Positions 57,098 through 64,000 of a stretch of 64,000 nt of DNA are shown in pieces (position 1 is the stretch's first letter; the number at the start of each line of letters is the position of its first letter). Source of the DNA: Proluteimonas flavola. GTDB taxonomy: Bacteria > Pseudomonadota > Gammaproteobacteria > Xanthomonadales > Xanthomonadaceae. The notes under the pieces were generated by a model. It was not told the DNA's origin and searched no databases. It saw nothing but the letters and a program-made list of their open reading frames with translations. The translations under genes and the position numbers were made by a program. The stretch covers positions 58,587 through 122,586 of the forward strand of contig NZ_JAIWPU010000004.1 in assembly GCF_021191705.1 (NCBI RefSeq), given 5' to 3'.

Positions 57098-58000
57098 ATG
57101 TCCGCCCAGCCGTCGAATGCCCCGCGCCGCGTCGAGAACCTGCAGACCGACAAGGGCAAGGTGCCGGTCTATGCCACCGGCATCGTCGAGCAGCCGTGGG
57201 AGGGCTACAACGCCGACGACCATGCGACCTGGGCCACGCTCTACGCGCGCCAGCGCGAACTTCTGGTCGGTCGCGCCTGCGACGAATTCCTGCAGGCGCA
57301 GGACGCGATGGGCATGACCCCGGATGCGATTCCGAAATTCTCCGAACTCAACGAAGTGCTGGAAGCCGCGACCGGCTGGACGCTGCTCGGCGTCGAAGGC
57401 CTGCTGCCGGAACTCGACTTCTTCGACCACCTCGCCAATCGCCGCTTTCCGGTGACGTGGTGGATCCGCCGCCCGGACCAGATCGACTACATCGAAGAGC
57501 CCGATCTCTTCCACGACCTGTTCGGCCACGTGCCGCTGCTGATGAATCCGGTGTTCGCGGACTACATGGAGGCCTACGGCAAGGGCGGCGTCAAAGCGCA
57601 CGGCATCGGCCCGGACGCGCTGCAGAACCTGACACGGCTGTACTGGTACACGGTCGAGTTCGGCCTGATCCAGCAGGCCGATGGTCTGCGCATCTTCGGC
57701 GCCGGCATCGTCTCGTCGAAGGGCGAATCGATCTACTCGCTGGAAGCCGACGCGCCCAACCGCATCGGCTTCGACCTGGAACGCATCATGCGCACGCGCT
57801 ACCGCATCGACACCTACCAGAAGACCTACTTCGTCATCGACAGCTTCGAACAGCTGATGGACGCGACCGGGCCCGACTTCACCCCGATCTATGCGCGTCT
57901 GGCGACGCAGGACACGGTGGGCGCGGGCACGGTGCGCGACGCCGATCGCGTGTTCCATCGCGGCACGGGCGAGGGCTGGACGGCGGGTGGGGATGTTTGA
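57098..58000 (+). CDS. phhA: Phenylalanine 4-hydroxylase
   Basis: 300 residues. The iron ligands are in LFHDLFGHVPLLMNP (two His) and WYTVEFGLI (Glu), and ADDHATWATLYARQ is the family N-terminal block. It converts phenylalanine to tyrosine with tetrahydropterin and oxygen. The ATG at 57098 has GGAG seven bases upstream; an ATG at 57083 is the alternative. The pterin dehydratase gene phhB is not adjacent. Confidence 0.93.
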   Translation: MSAQPSNAPRRVENLQTDKGKVPVYATGIVEQPWEGYNADDHATWATLYARQRELLVGRACDEFLQAQDAMGMTPDAIPKFSELNEVLEAATGWTLLGVEGLLPELDFFDHLANRRFPVTWWIRRPDQIDYIEEPDLFHDLFGHVPLLMNPVFADYMEAYGKGGVKAHGIGPDALQNLTRLYWYTVEFGLIQQADGLRIFGAGIVSSKGESIYSLEADAPNRIGFDLERIMRTRYRIDTYQKTYFVIDSFEQLMDATGPDFTPIYARLATQDTVGAGTVRDADRVFHRGTGEGWTAGGDV

Positions 58001-58052
58001 GGTTAGGGGTTGGCGAAAGCGCTGACCTTCGAGATCGCTTGCCTGTGTGACC

Positions 58053-58174
58053 CGTCGCCCCAGCGCACGCTGGGGCCCATTTTGATCTTGGCTCAACGAG
58101 ATCTGTTGGAGCACTGCGAACATGGGTCCCAGCTTGACCAGACATGCGTCTGTTGAAAGCCGCTGGGACGACGA
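58053..58174. repeat. Composite intergenic repeat, copy 2 of 3
   Basis: GCCCCAGCGCACGCTGGGGC with CCATTTTGATC at the left, and CAGACATGCGTCTGTTGA with CGCTGGGACGACG at the right, in the same order as at 1356-1478. The 378-bp gap between phhA and the receptor gene is made mostly of this and the next element; no gene is seen in it. Confidence 0.6.
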
Positions 58175-58231
58175 TCGCTTTTCACTGAGACGGCGCACGA
58201 TCAATCCCGCGGTCCGATGAACTTGGAACAC

Positions 58232-58345
58232 CGTCATTCCGGCGAAAGCCGGAATCCAGCGCCTCCGCGCTCACTCGTCAGAAATCGTGAGATCTCCCGT
58301 CTTGGTGTAAGACACTGGATTCCGGCTTTCGCCGGAATGACGAGT
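58232..58345. repeat. Inverted pair of CGTCATTCCGGC repeats
   Basis: CGTCATTCCGGCGAAAGCCGGAATCCAGCG and, about 75 bp later, CTGGATTCCGGCTTTCGCCGGAATGACG. Each is a hairpin and the two copies are inverted to each other, so the whole 110 bp could form a large stem. It resembles a small MITE. Confidence 0.6.
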
Positions 58346-58378
58346 CAGAGTGACTAGACAAGGTTCGAGCCGCTCAGC

Positions 58379-60511
58379 TCAGCGATTCCACGTCCACTGC
58401 GCCCCCACCATCACCCCACGCCCCGGGCCCGGTTCGAAGAACCGGCCATTGCCTTCGTTGACGATCACCGAGCCGATGTAGGCGTGGTCGAGCACGTTGT
58501 CGACGCGCACGAAGGTCCGCAACTCGCCGGCATCGAAGCGCCAGCGCCGCGCGCCTTCGAGATGCAGCAGCGCGTACCCCGCCGCGCGCCCCGTCGCGAG
58601 ATCGTTGACGACGACATCGCCGACGCCGACACCTTCGATCGCCGCGCTCCACGGCCCGCCGCTCCAGTCGAGCCGTGCGAACAGCTGCCGCGCCGGCACG
58701 CCCGGAATCCGCGCGCCTGCCGCGACCGGCGTCGCCGGCACGGTGCAGCCCGCACCGGTGCAGACGAGGTAGTCGTCGCGGAAGGTCGCATCGAGCCAGG
58801 TCGCGGCGACGCTCAGGTCGAACGATTCGCCCAGCGGCTGGCGCAGCGACAGTTCCGCGCCCTGGCGACGTGCGCGGCCAATGTTCTGGAAGCTGCTGCG
58901 GCCACCCACGTTGCGCGCGACCGCGAGCTCGTCGTCGGTGTCGGCGCGGAACAGCGCGGCATTGAGCGTCGCGCCCGAACGCGCACGCCATTTGGTGCCC
59001 AGCTCGAGGTTGTCGCTGATCGCGGGCGCGAGATCGAGCGCGAGCCCGGCGCCGCCGTCGGCGCGGTAGCCGAGTTCGTTGAAGGTCGGTGTCTCGAAAC
59101 CGCGGCCGGCCGAGACGTACACGCGCAGGTCGTCGTTCGGCGCGAACGTGAGACCGGCGACCGGCGAGGTCTGGCGGAACGCGATGCGGCCGCTGTCGTC
59201 GGGATTGGTCGCGGTGACGTAGGCATCGCGCGATTCGAACTCGACCTCGCTGTGGCGCACGCCGGCCAGCAGCGACCAGCGCGGCGCGAAGGTCCAGTAC
59301 GCCTGCGCGAACTGGTCGCGGTTCTCGACGGTGTTGCGCTCGTCGCGGCGCAGCCGGCCGCGCACGCCGAGCGTGTCGCCGACGAAGTTCTCGAAGCCCT
59401 GCCGGTCCTGGCGCTGGCGATCGGCGTTCGCGCCGACCGTCGCTTCGAGCGGACGTCCGGCGAACGTGCCTTCCCAGCTCCAGCGCAGATCGAGTCCGCC
59501 GTAGCGGTTGTCGAGATCGATGACGCCGCCGGAATTCAGCGGATTGGCCTGCGCGGCGACGGGCAGCGGCAGCACCTGCATCACCGCGCGCGTGCCGCCA
59601 TACGCCATCGCGCGCAGCGTGTGCGCATCGCCGATGCCGTGTTCGTAGACCGCGCCGGCCTGGGTTTGGCGCACGGTCTTGCGCGTGTCGAACTGCAGCG
59701 CGACGGGCGCGACCTGTCGCGGATTGTCGCGCACCTGCGCGGCGGTCAGGCCCAGCGGGTCCTGCGCGTCGATGTCGACGTGATTCGCGACCAGGTCGAG
59801 CCGGCGACGCTCGCCGAAATCGAAGCGCAGCTTGGCGTTCGCTGAGTCGCGGCGCGCGGCGCTGTGATCGCGCCAGCCATCGGTGTCGAACCGCGACAGC
59901 GCAAGGTTGTAGCCGACCGTCTCGGTGCCACCGCGCAGCTGTGTCGACAGGCTGGTCGTGTCGTCGCGTCCGTGGCTGGCCTTGAAGCGCCAGGGATCGC
60001 CGGGCGTGCCGTCGGCGCTCCACAGCTGCACGACGCCGCCCGAGGAATTGCCGTACAGCGCCGAGAACGGGCCGCGCATGATCTCGATGCGGTCGCCACC
60101 GACGAGACTGAAATGGGAAAGCTGGCCCTGGCCGTCGGGCATCGAGGCCGGAATGCCGTCGGCGAACAGACGCACGCCGCGCACGCCGAAGGTCGAGCGC
60201 GCACCGAAGCCGCGGATCGACAGCTGCGTGTCCTGCGCGTGGTTCTGGCGGTCGCGCGCCAGCAGGCCAGGGACGCCCGACAGCGGCTCGGAGGCGACGG
60301 TGCCGGCGCGGTTGCTGTTCGCCTCGTCGAGGCGGATCGCATCGACGGAGGCCGGCGTGTCGAAATCGCTGACGCCGCGCAGGCGCGTCGCATCGACGCG
60401 CACGCGTTCGAGCGTGGTGGAGACATCGCTGGCCGCCTGCGCATGTACGAAGCCGGGCGACAACAGGGCAAGCGACAGCGCGGACGCGAGCGCGGCGGGG
60501 GCCGCGCGCAT
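58379..60511 (-). CDS. pqqU: TonB-dependent receptor, PqqU/YncD-like
   Basis: 710 residues with a Sec signal (ALASALSLALLSPGFVHAQA). The plug domain has LLARDRQNHAQDTQLSIRGF, then GARSTFGVRGVRLF and DGIPASMPDGQGQLSHFSL. The barrel has YVSAGRGFETPTFNELGYRA and GSVIVNEGNGRFFEPGPGRG. These stretches closely follow my recollection of E. coli YncD (PqqU), the receptor for pyrroloquinoline quinone. PQQ uptake is thus the favoured function; other small ligands are possible. Its ATG overlaps the azurin stop, so the two are translated from one message. Confidence 0.78.
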   Translation of the reverse strand: MRAAPAALASALSLALLSPGFVHAQAASDVSTTLERVRVDATRLRGVSDFDTPASVDAIRLDEANSNRAGTVASEPLSGVPGLLARDRQNHAQDTQLSIRGFGARSTFGVRGVRLFADGIPASMPDGQGQLSHFSLVGGDRIEIMRGPFSALYGNSSGGVVQLWSADGTPGDPWRFKASHGRDDTTSLSTQLRGGTETVGYNLALSRFDTDGWRDHSAARRDSANAKLRFDFGERRRLDLVANHVDIDAQDPLGLTAAQVRDNPRQVAPVALQFDTRKTVRQTQAGAVYEHGIGDAHTLRAMAYGGTRAVMQVLPLPVAAQANPLNSGGVIDLDNRYGGLDLRWSWEGTFAGRPLEATVGANADRQRQDRQGFENFVGDTLGVRGRLRRDERNTVENRDQFAQAYWTFAPRWSLLAGVRHSEVEFESRDAYVTATNPDDSGRIAFRQTSPVAGLTFAPNDDLRVYVSAGRGFETPTFNELGYRADGGAGLALDLAPAISDNLELGTKWRARSGATLNAALFRADTDDELAVARNVGGRSSFQNIGRARRQGAELSLRQPLGESFDLSVAATWLDATFRDDYLVCTGAGCTVPATPVAAGARIPGVPARQLFARLDWSGGPWSAAIEGVGVGDVVVNDLATGRAAGYALLHLEGARRWRFDAGELRTFVRVDNVLDHAYIGSVIVNEGNGRFFEPGPGRGVMVGAQWTWNR

Positions 60512-60966
60512 CAGCCGAACACCAGCTTGCCGCGCATCACGTTCCAGTGGCCGGGGAAGGAACAGAAGAAGGTGTAGTCGCCGCCGCGCGTCAGGCCCGT
60601 GGTGGGAAAGGTGACCGTCGTCGTCTCGCCGCCGCCGATGACCTTCGTGTGCGCGATGACGCGTGTGTCGCCCGGCGGCAGATAGCTGTGGGCGAGGCTG
60701 CCGCGGCCACCCGCGATCGCGACCGGGCGGTAGTCGGCGGTGCGGGTCAGCACCCAGTTGTGGCCCATCGCCGCGGCCATCTGGCGGCCGGTGTGGCGCA
60801 GGGTGAGGCGCACCTGCGTGCAGTCGGCGGCGACGCGCAACTCGCTTTTGTCGAAGCGCATCGCATCGTTGCTGCCGATGGACAGATCGCAGGTACGCGC
60901 GAACGCGCCGGTGGCGGGCAACAACAGCAGCAGCGCAAGCGCGCCGCGCAGAGCGCGGTTCGGCAT
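60511..60966 (-). CDS. azu: Azurin, blue copper protein
   Basis: 151 residues with a Sec signal (LALLLLLPATGAFA). All copper ligands are visible: His in MGHNWVL, Cys and His in YTFFCSFPGHWNVM, and the axial Met in the same segment; DLSIGSNDAMRFDKSELRV is the azurin start. It carries electrons in the periplasm. It is upstream of, and overlaps, the PqqU-like receptor gene (ATGA). Azurins can accept electrons from quinoprotein dehydrogenases, which makes the pairing meaningful. Confidence 0.9.
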   Translation of the reverse strand: MPNRALRGALALLLLLPATGAFARTCDLSIGSNDAMRFDKSELRVAADCTQVRLTLRHTGRQMAAAMGHNWVLTRTADYRPVAIAGGRGSLAHSYLPPGDTRVIAHTKVIGGGETTTVTFPTTGLTRGGDYTFFCSFPGHWNVMRGKLVFG

Positions 60967-61282
60967 GACATCTCCGGAGGGAAGCGGGGGCGTGCGATGC
61001 GACGCATCGCGTCGCGCATTGTCGCAAAGGGCGGCGTGAACGGCCCGGGACGGAATGTCGCAGGCGAGCCTTGTGACAGCAGCTGTGCGGCTCCTCTCGA
61101 TACACCCACAGCACTGCATACCGTCGCCCCAGCGCACGCTGGGGTCCATTTTGACGTTGCCCGTTTCATGCGATCCGGACGGTTACCGCAAACATGGGTG
61201 ACCAGCCTGCAGCTGTTGTAGAGCGCCTCCAGCGTTCGCTGGAACGACGAAGAAGAGAATTTCGACTCTTGCGACGCCCGCC
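60967..61282. other. Gap between azurin and response-regulator genes
   Basis: About 316 bp with no gene. It holds the azurin ribosome site (GGAGG) at its left end and a third, diverged copy of the composite repeat at 61122-61247. Confidence 0.45.
61122..61247. repeat. Composite intergenic repeat, copy 3 of 3 (diverged)
   Basis: CGTCGCCCCAGCGCACGCTGGGG and TCCATTTTGACG at the left match the other copies. The right block (AACATGGGTGACCAGCCTGC, CAGCGTTCGCTGGAACGACG) is rearranged but recognisable. Confidence 0.5.
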
Positions 61283-61921
61283 TCAGATCACCTGCAACGT
61301 GATCGCCTTCAGCACCGCACGCGTGCGGTCGCGGGTGCCGAGCTTTTCGAGGATCGCCGACACGTAGTTCTTCACCGTGCCCTCGGCGAGGAACAGGCTG
61401 CGCGCGATCTCCTTGTTGGAATAGCCGCCGGCGAGCAGGCGCAGGATCGCGACCTCGCGCTCGGTGAAGGTTTCGCGCGGGGCGTTGTCGTCGTGGAAGC
61501 GGTAGCGCGCGCGGACGGGTTCGGTGCTGACCGGTTGCAGCAGGGTTTCACCCGCCGCCACGCGCGCGATCGCGTCGCGCAGCTCTTCGGGCGCCGCGTC
61601 CTTGAGCAGGAAACCCTGGGCGCCGGCATCGGCGGCGCGCAGCAGCAGGTCGCTGTCGTCGAAGGTGGTCAGCAGCAGCGCCGGTGTCGTGTCGCCGCGG
61701 GCGCGCAAGGTTGTCAGCGCTTCGATGCCGTCGAGGCCGGGCATGCGGATGTCGCTGAGGATCACGTCGACCGGATGCGAGGCGAGCTGTTCGAGCAGCG
61801 TCGCGCCCGAATCGGCCTCGAACACGATGGCGATGCCGTGGCGTTCGAGCAGCGCGCGCAGCCCGGCGCGCACCAGCGCCTGGTCGTCGGCGAGCGCGAC
61901 GCGGACCGGCGCCGCGCTCAT
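61283..61921 (-). CDS. NarL/LuxR-type response regulator (DesR-like)
   Basis: 212 residues. The receiver has ALADDQALVRAGL and the phospho-Asp in VILSDIRMPGLDG, with LLLTTFDD and the lysine in GFLLKDAAPEEL. The C-terminal LuxR helix-turn-helix is FTEREVAILRLLAGGYSNKE, then IARSLFLAEGTVKNYVSAIL. Its start overlaps the kinase stop by four bases. Target genes unknown. Confidence 0.9.
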   Translation of the reverse strand: MSAAPVRVALADDQALVRAGLRALLERHGIAIVFEADSGATLLEQLASHPVDVILSDIRMPGLDGIEALTTLRARGDTTPALLLTTFDDSDLLLRAADAGAQGFLLKDAAPEELRDAIARVAAGETLLQPVSTEPVRARYRFHDDNAPRETFTEREVAILRLLAGGYSNKEIARSLFLAEGTVKNYVSAILEKLGTRDRTRAVLKAITLQVI

Positions 61922-63024
61922 GCCGGCAGCTCCGCATCGATGCGCATCGCGCCGCTGCGATTGCGCGCCAGGCGCACGCGTCCCTGCAGCGCGGCAAGAC
62001 GTTCGCGCATGCCGGCGATGCCGTTGCCTTCGCGCCAGCCCTCGCGCACCCGGCCATCGTCTTCGATGGTCACGTGCAGCAGATCGCCATCGCGATGCAG
62101 GACGACATCGAGCGTGTCCGCGTCGGCGTGCCTGGCGGCATTGGTCAGCGCTTCCTGCACCAGCCGCAGCACGGCTTCGGCGATCGCGGGATCGGCCACG
62201 CGCACGTCGTCGGCGATGCTGAGCCGCAACCGCGGGCGCGGCATCGGCGCGGCAAGTGCACGCAATGCGGTGGCGAGGTCGAGCCCGCCGCTGTCGCGCA
62301 GCGCCTGCACCACGTTGCGGATGTCGCCGAGCAGTTCGCCCGACAGCTGTTCGGCGATGCGCAGTTGCGGGTTGCCGGCGAATGCCGGTTCGTCGACCAG
62401 CGCGCGCAGGTTGAGGCGCATCGCGGTGAGCTTGTGGCCGGCGACATCGTGCAGCTCCCGCGCCACGCGCAGGCGCTCGGCATCGCGTGCGCTGTCGGCG
62501 AGCAGTGCGCGGGTGGCGAGCAGGTCGGCATTGACCCGCGCCAGCGTGTCGCGTGCGTGTTCGGCGCTGCGTGCGTAATGCATGCACAGCGCGGCGAAGA
62601 TCTGGAAGCCGGCGAAGATCAGCACCGACATCAGCGGCGCGCCGAAGCCGGCGATGTGCTTGAGGATCAGATAGTAGATCGTGTCGACGAGCACCAGCGC
62701 CACGGTTGCCGCACGCGGCGACCAGTCCGAGAACGCCACGCCGACCCAGATCACCAGCAGCACCGGCGCGGTGCCGGGCTTGGGGTCGATTGCGATGAGT
62801 GCCAGCGCCACCACCGGCAACGCGCCGATCACCAGGTGTTCGACCCGCCGCAGTCGCGGCGGCCAGACCGACAGCGACAGGAATCCGAGCGAAAACAAGC
62901 CCAGCAGCATCCAGGCCGTCGCCTGGCGCGCAGGGTCGACGTAGCGCATCGAGAACGCCACCGCGCCCAGCGTCAGCAACGCGGCGAGATTCAGCGGTTC
63001 GAGCAGGCGATGGGGCTTGACCAT
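61918..63024 (-). CDS. DesK-like sensor histidine kinase
   Basis: 368 residues from the ATG at 63024. About five to six membrane helices fill residues 10-150. The HisKA_3 box is VARELHDVAGHKLTAMRLNL, and the ATPase domain has LRLVQEALTNAARHADA and GNGIAGMRERLAAL. The arrangement (polytopic sensor, HisKA_3, NarL-type partner) resembles DesK/DesR membrane-state sensors. The signal is not known. The ORF extends upstream but without conserved features. Confidence 0.87.
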   Translation of the reverse strand: MVKPHRLLEPLNLAALLTLGAVAFSMRYVDPARQATAWMLLGLFSLGFLSLSVWPPRLRRVEHLVIGALPVVALALIAIDPKPGTAPVLLVIWVGVAFSDWSPRAATVALVLVDTIYYLILKHIAGFGAPLMSVLIFAGFQIFAALCMHYARSAEHARDTLARVNADLLATRALLADSARDAERLRVARELHDVAGHKLTAMRLNLRALVDEPAFAGNPQLRIAEQLSGELLGDIRNVVQALRDSGGLDLATALRALAAPMPRPRLRLSIADDVRVADPAIAEAVLRLVQEALTNAARHADADTLDVVLHRDGDLLHVTIEDDGRVREGWREGNGIAGMRERLAALQGRVRLARNRSGAMRIDAELPA

Positions 63025-63267
63025 GGCGCCATGCTGCAAGCCGTCGCCGGCGGCGGCAATGGGCGCACGACAGAAAGTGACTTCCGGCAGGTCGGATCGA
63101 TGACCAACGGCAGCTGGCAGCGACGCGCCGCGCACCGAGGCTGATCCCCACCACTCCCCACGAAGCATCGCCATGTGCCGCATCTCCGTCGCCTTCGCTG
63201 CGCCCCTGGTCCGGCTGCCATACGCGTTTCCACCAGGCGTCCACGGCCATTTCGCCCAGGCCCCCGC

Positions 63268-63516
63268 ATGACGTCGCACCACCTACTGCGCTGGTGGCGC
63301 ATCGGCGCGCTGCTGGCGGCGCTAGTGATCTGCCTGTGGATCGGCTGGCGCGATTTCGACCTGTGGATCACACAGGACGCCATCCGCGAGGCGATCCGCG
63401 TCACGATCCGGCGCAGCGCGCAGGTTGCGGTGCAGTTCGTCGCACCCGCGGCCCTGGCCGCGCTGCTGACGCGCGAGCTGCGCGGATGGCTGCGCCCGAC
63501 ACGGCGCCACACCTGA
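63268..63516 (+). CDS. Small membrane protein
   Basis: 82 residues. Two hydrophobic segments (IGALLAALVICLWIGW at about 12-27 and VAVQFVAPAALAALL at about 53-67) are separated by a charged helix. It is divergent from the kinase gene across about 240 bp in which I see no other gene. Function unknown; weakly supported as a gene. Confidence 0.45.
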   Translation: MTSHHLLRWWRIGALLAALVICLWIGWRDFDLWITQDAIREAIRVTIRRSAQVAVQFVAPAALAALLTRELRGWLRPTRRHT

Positions 63517-63542
63517 TCCCTCTGCGTGGGAGCAACTGTCTT

Positions 63543-64000
63543 CTACGCGGGCAGCGTGATCCATTCAGTCCTGTCGCGCGCCATGGCGTTGAGCCTGACC
63601 AGCAGTACGCGCATGCACGCGGTCACGGCAAGCTTGGCGCACTTGCCTTGGCCGCGCAGCCGGTCGTACCGGGCCTTGAATTCGGGCTGCATGCGGATCA
63701 CCGACCAGCACGCCATGTAGAGCACGCGGCGGATCGCCCCGCGGCCGCCGCGAATGCGGCGCTTGCCGGCCCGTTGGCCGCTGTCGACGTTGTAGGGCGC
63801 CAGGCCAGCGAGCGCTGCGATCCGGCGGCGGTCCAGCTGGCCCAGTTCGGGCAGATAGGCCAGCAGACTTGCGGCCGTGACCTCGCCGATGCCCGCCACC
63901 GCCAGCAGGCGATCGCACAGATCCGAGTCCACATGCCGACGCGCCTGGACGATGTCCCGGCCCAGGGCCGCGATCTGCTGGCGCAGATACCCGATGTGCG
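63543..64000 (-). mobile_element. IS110-family transposase, C-terminal part (runs off the window)
   Basis: The open minus-strand frame gives RLLAVAGIGEVTAASLLAYL, PELGQLDRRRIAALAGLAPY, GKRRIRGGRGAIRRVLYMAC and FKARYDRLRGQGKCAKLAVT. This is the C-terminal Transposase_20 domain of IS110-type DEDD recombinases. The stop is at 63543; the N-terminal DEDD domain lies beyond the window. No terminal repeats are expected for this family. Confidence 0.88.

Overview
The window is high-GC DNA read most easily as a chromosomal segment of a gammaproteobacterium of the Xanthomonadaceae/Lysobacteraceae (Lysobacter- or Luteimonas-like). This rests on gene content (mlaFEDCBA, TorF-type porin-glnK-amtB, monomeric isocitrate dehydrogenase, phhA next to an Lrp regulator) and many short GC-rich intergenic repeats. 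The genus is an inference.

Layout. 1-1.2 kb: 5' part of recC. 1.7-6.1 kb: complete mlaFEDCBA operon for outer-membrane lipid asymmetry, ended by a strong terminator. 6.4-16.7 kb: housekeeping and envelope genes (glutathione peroxidase, rmuC, lipoprotein hydrolase, Tat-type aldo/keto reductase, LysE exporter, an NHL-propeller/M23-like fusion, rlmI, rhomboid). 16.7-19.7 kb: AT-richer foreign segment (methyltransferase and beta-helix protein) with two decayed IS5-type transposase ends. 19.7-33.6 kb: ntrBC, two sodC-like genes, a FadI-type thiolase, hemY/hemD, thioesterase, M20 hydrolase, queF and small envelope proteins.

33.6-48.4 kb: a complete type I-F CRISPR-Cas locus. The array has 88 repeats and 87 spacers, is transcribed on the minus strand, and its leader abuts cas6f. 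The Csy operon (cas8f-cas5f-cas7f-cas6f) and the cas1-cas2/3 operon are separated by an oppositely oriented VapBC/FitAB-type toxin-antitoxin pair. Between cas8f and the antitoxin lies a two-unit degenerate mini-CRISPR. Its pseudo-spacer matches a CC-flanked site in the putative cas8f promoter. The only mismatches in the first 16 positions are 6 and 12, the bases a type I Cascade flips out. This is the signature expected of a CreR/CreA-like RNA guiding the Csy complex to repress its own operon, and it is the most interesting feature of the window.

48.9-58 kb: icd, an AmpD-type amidase, the nitrogen cluster porin-glnK-amtB and glnA (with a sigma-54 promoter and an NtrC-like box, matching ntrBC at 20 kb), then lrp and phhA. 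58.4-64 kb: an azurin gene overlapping a PqqU/YncD-like TonB receptor, a DesK/DesR-like two-component pair, a small membrane protein and a partial IS110 transposase. No rRNA or tRNA gene was recognised.
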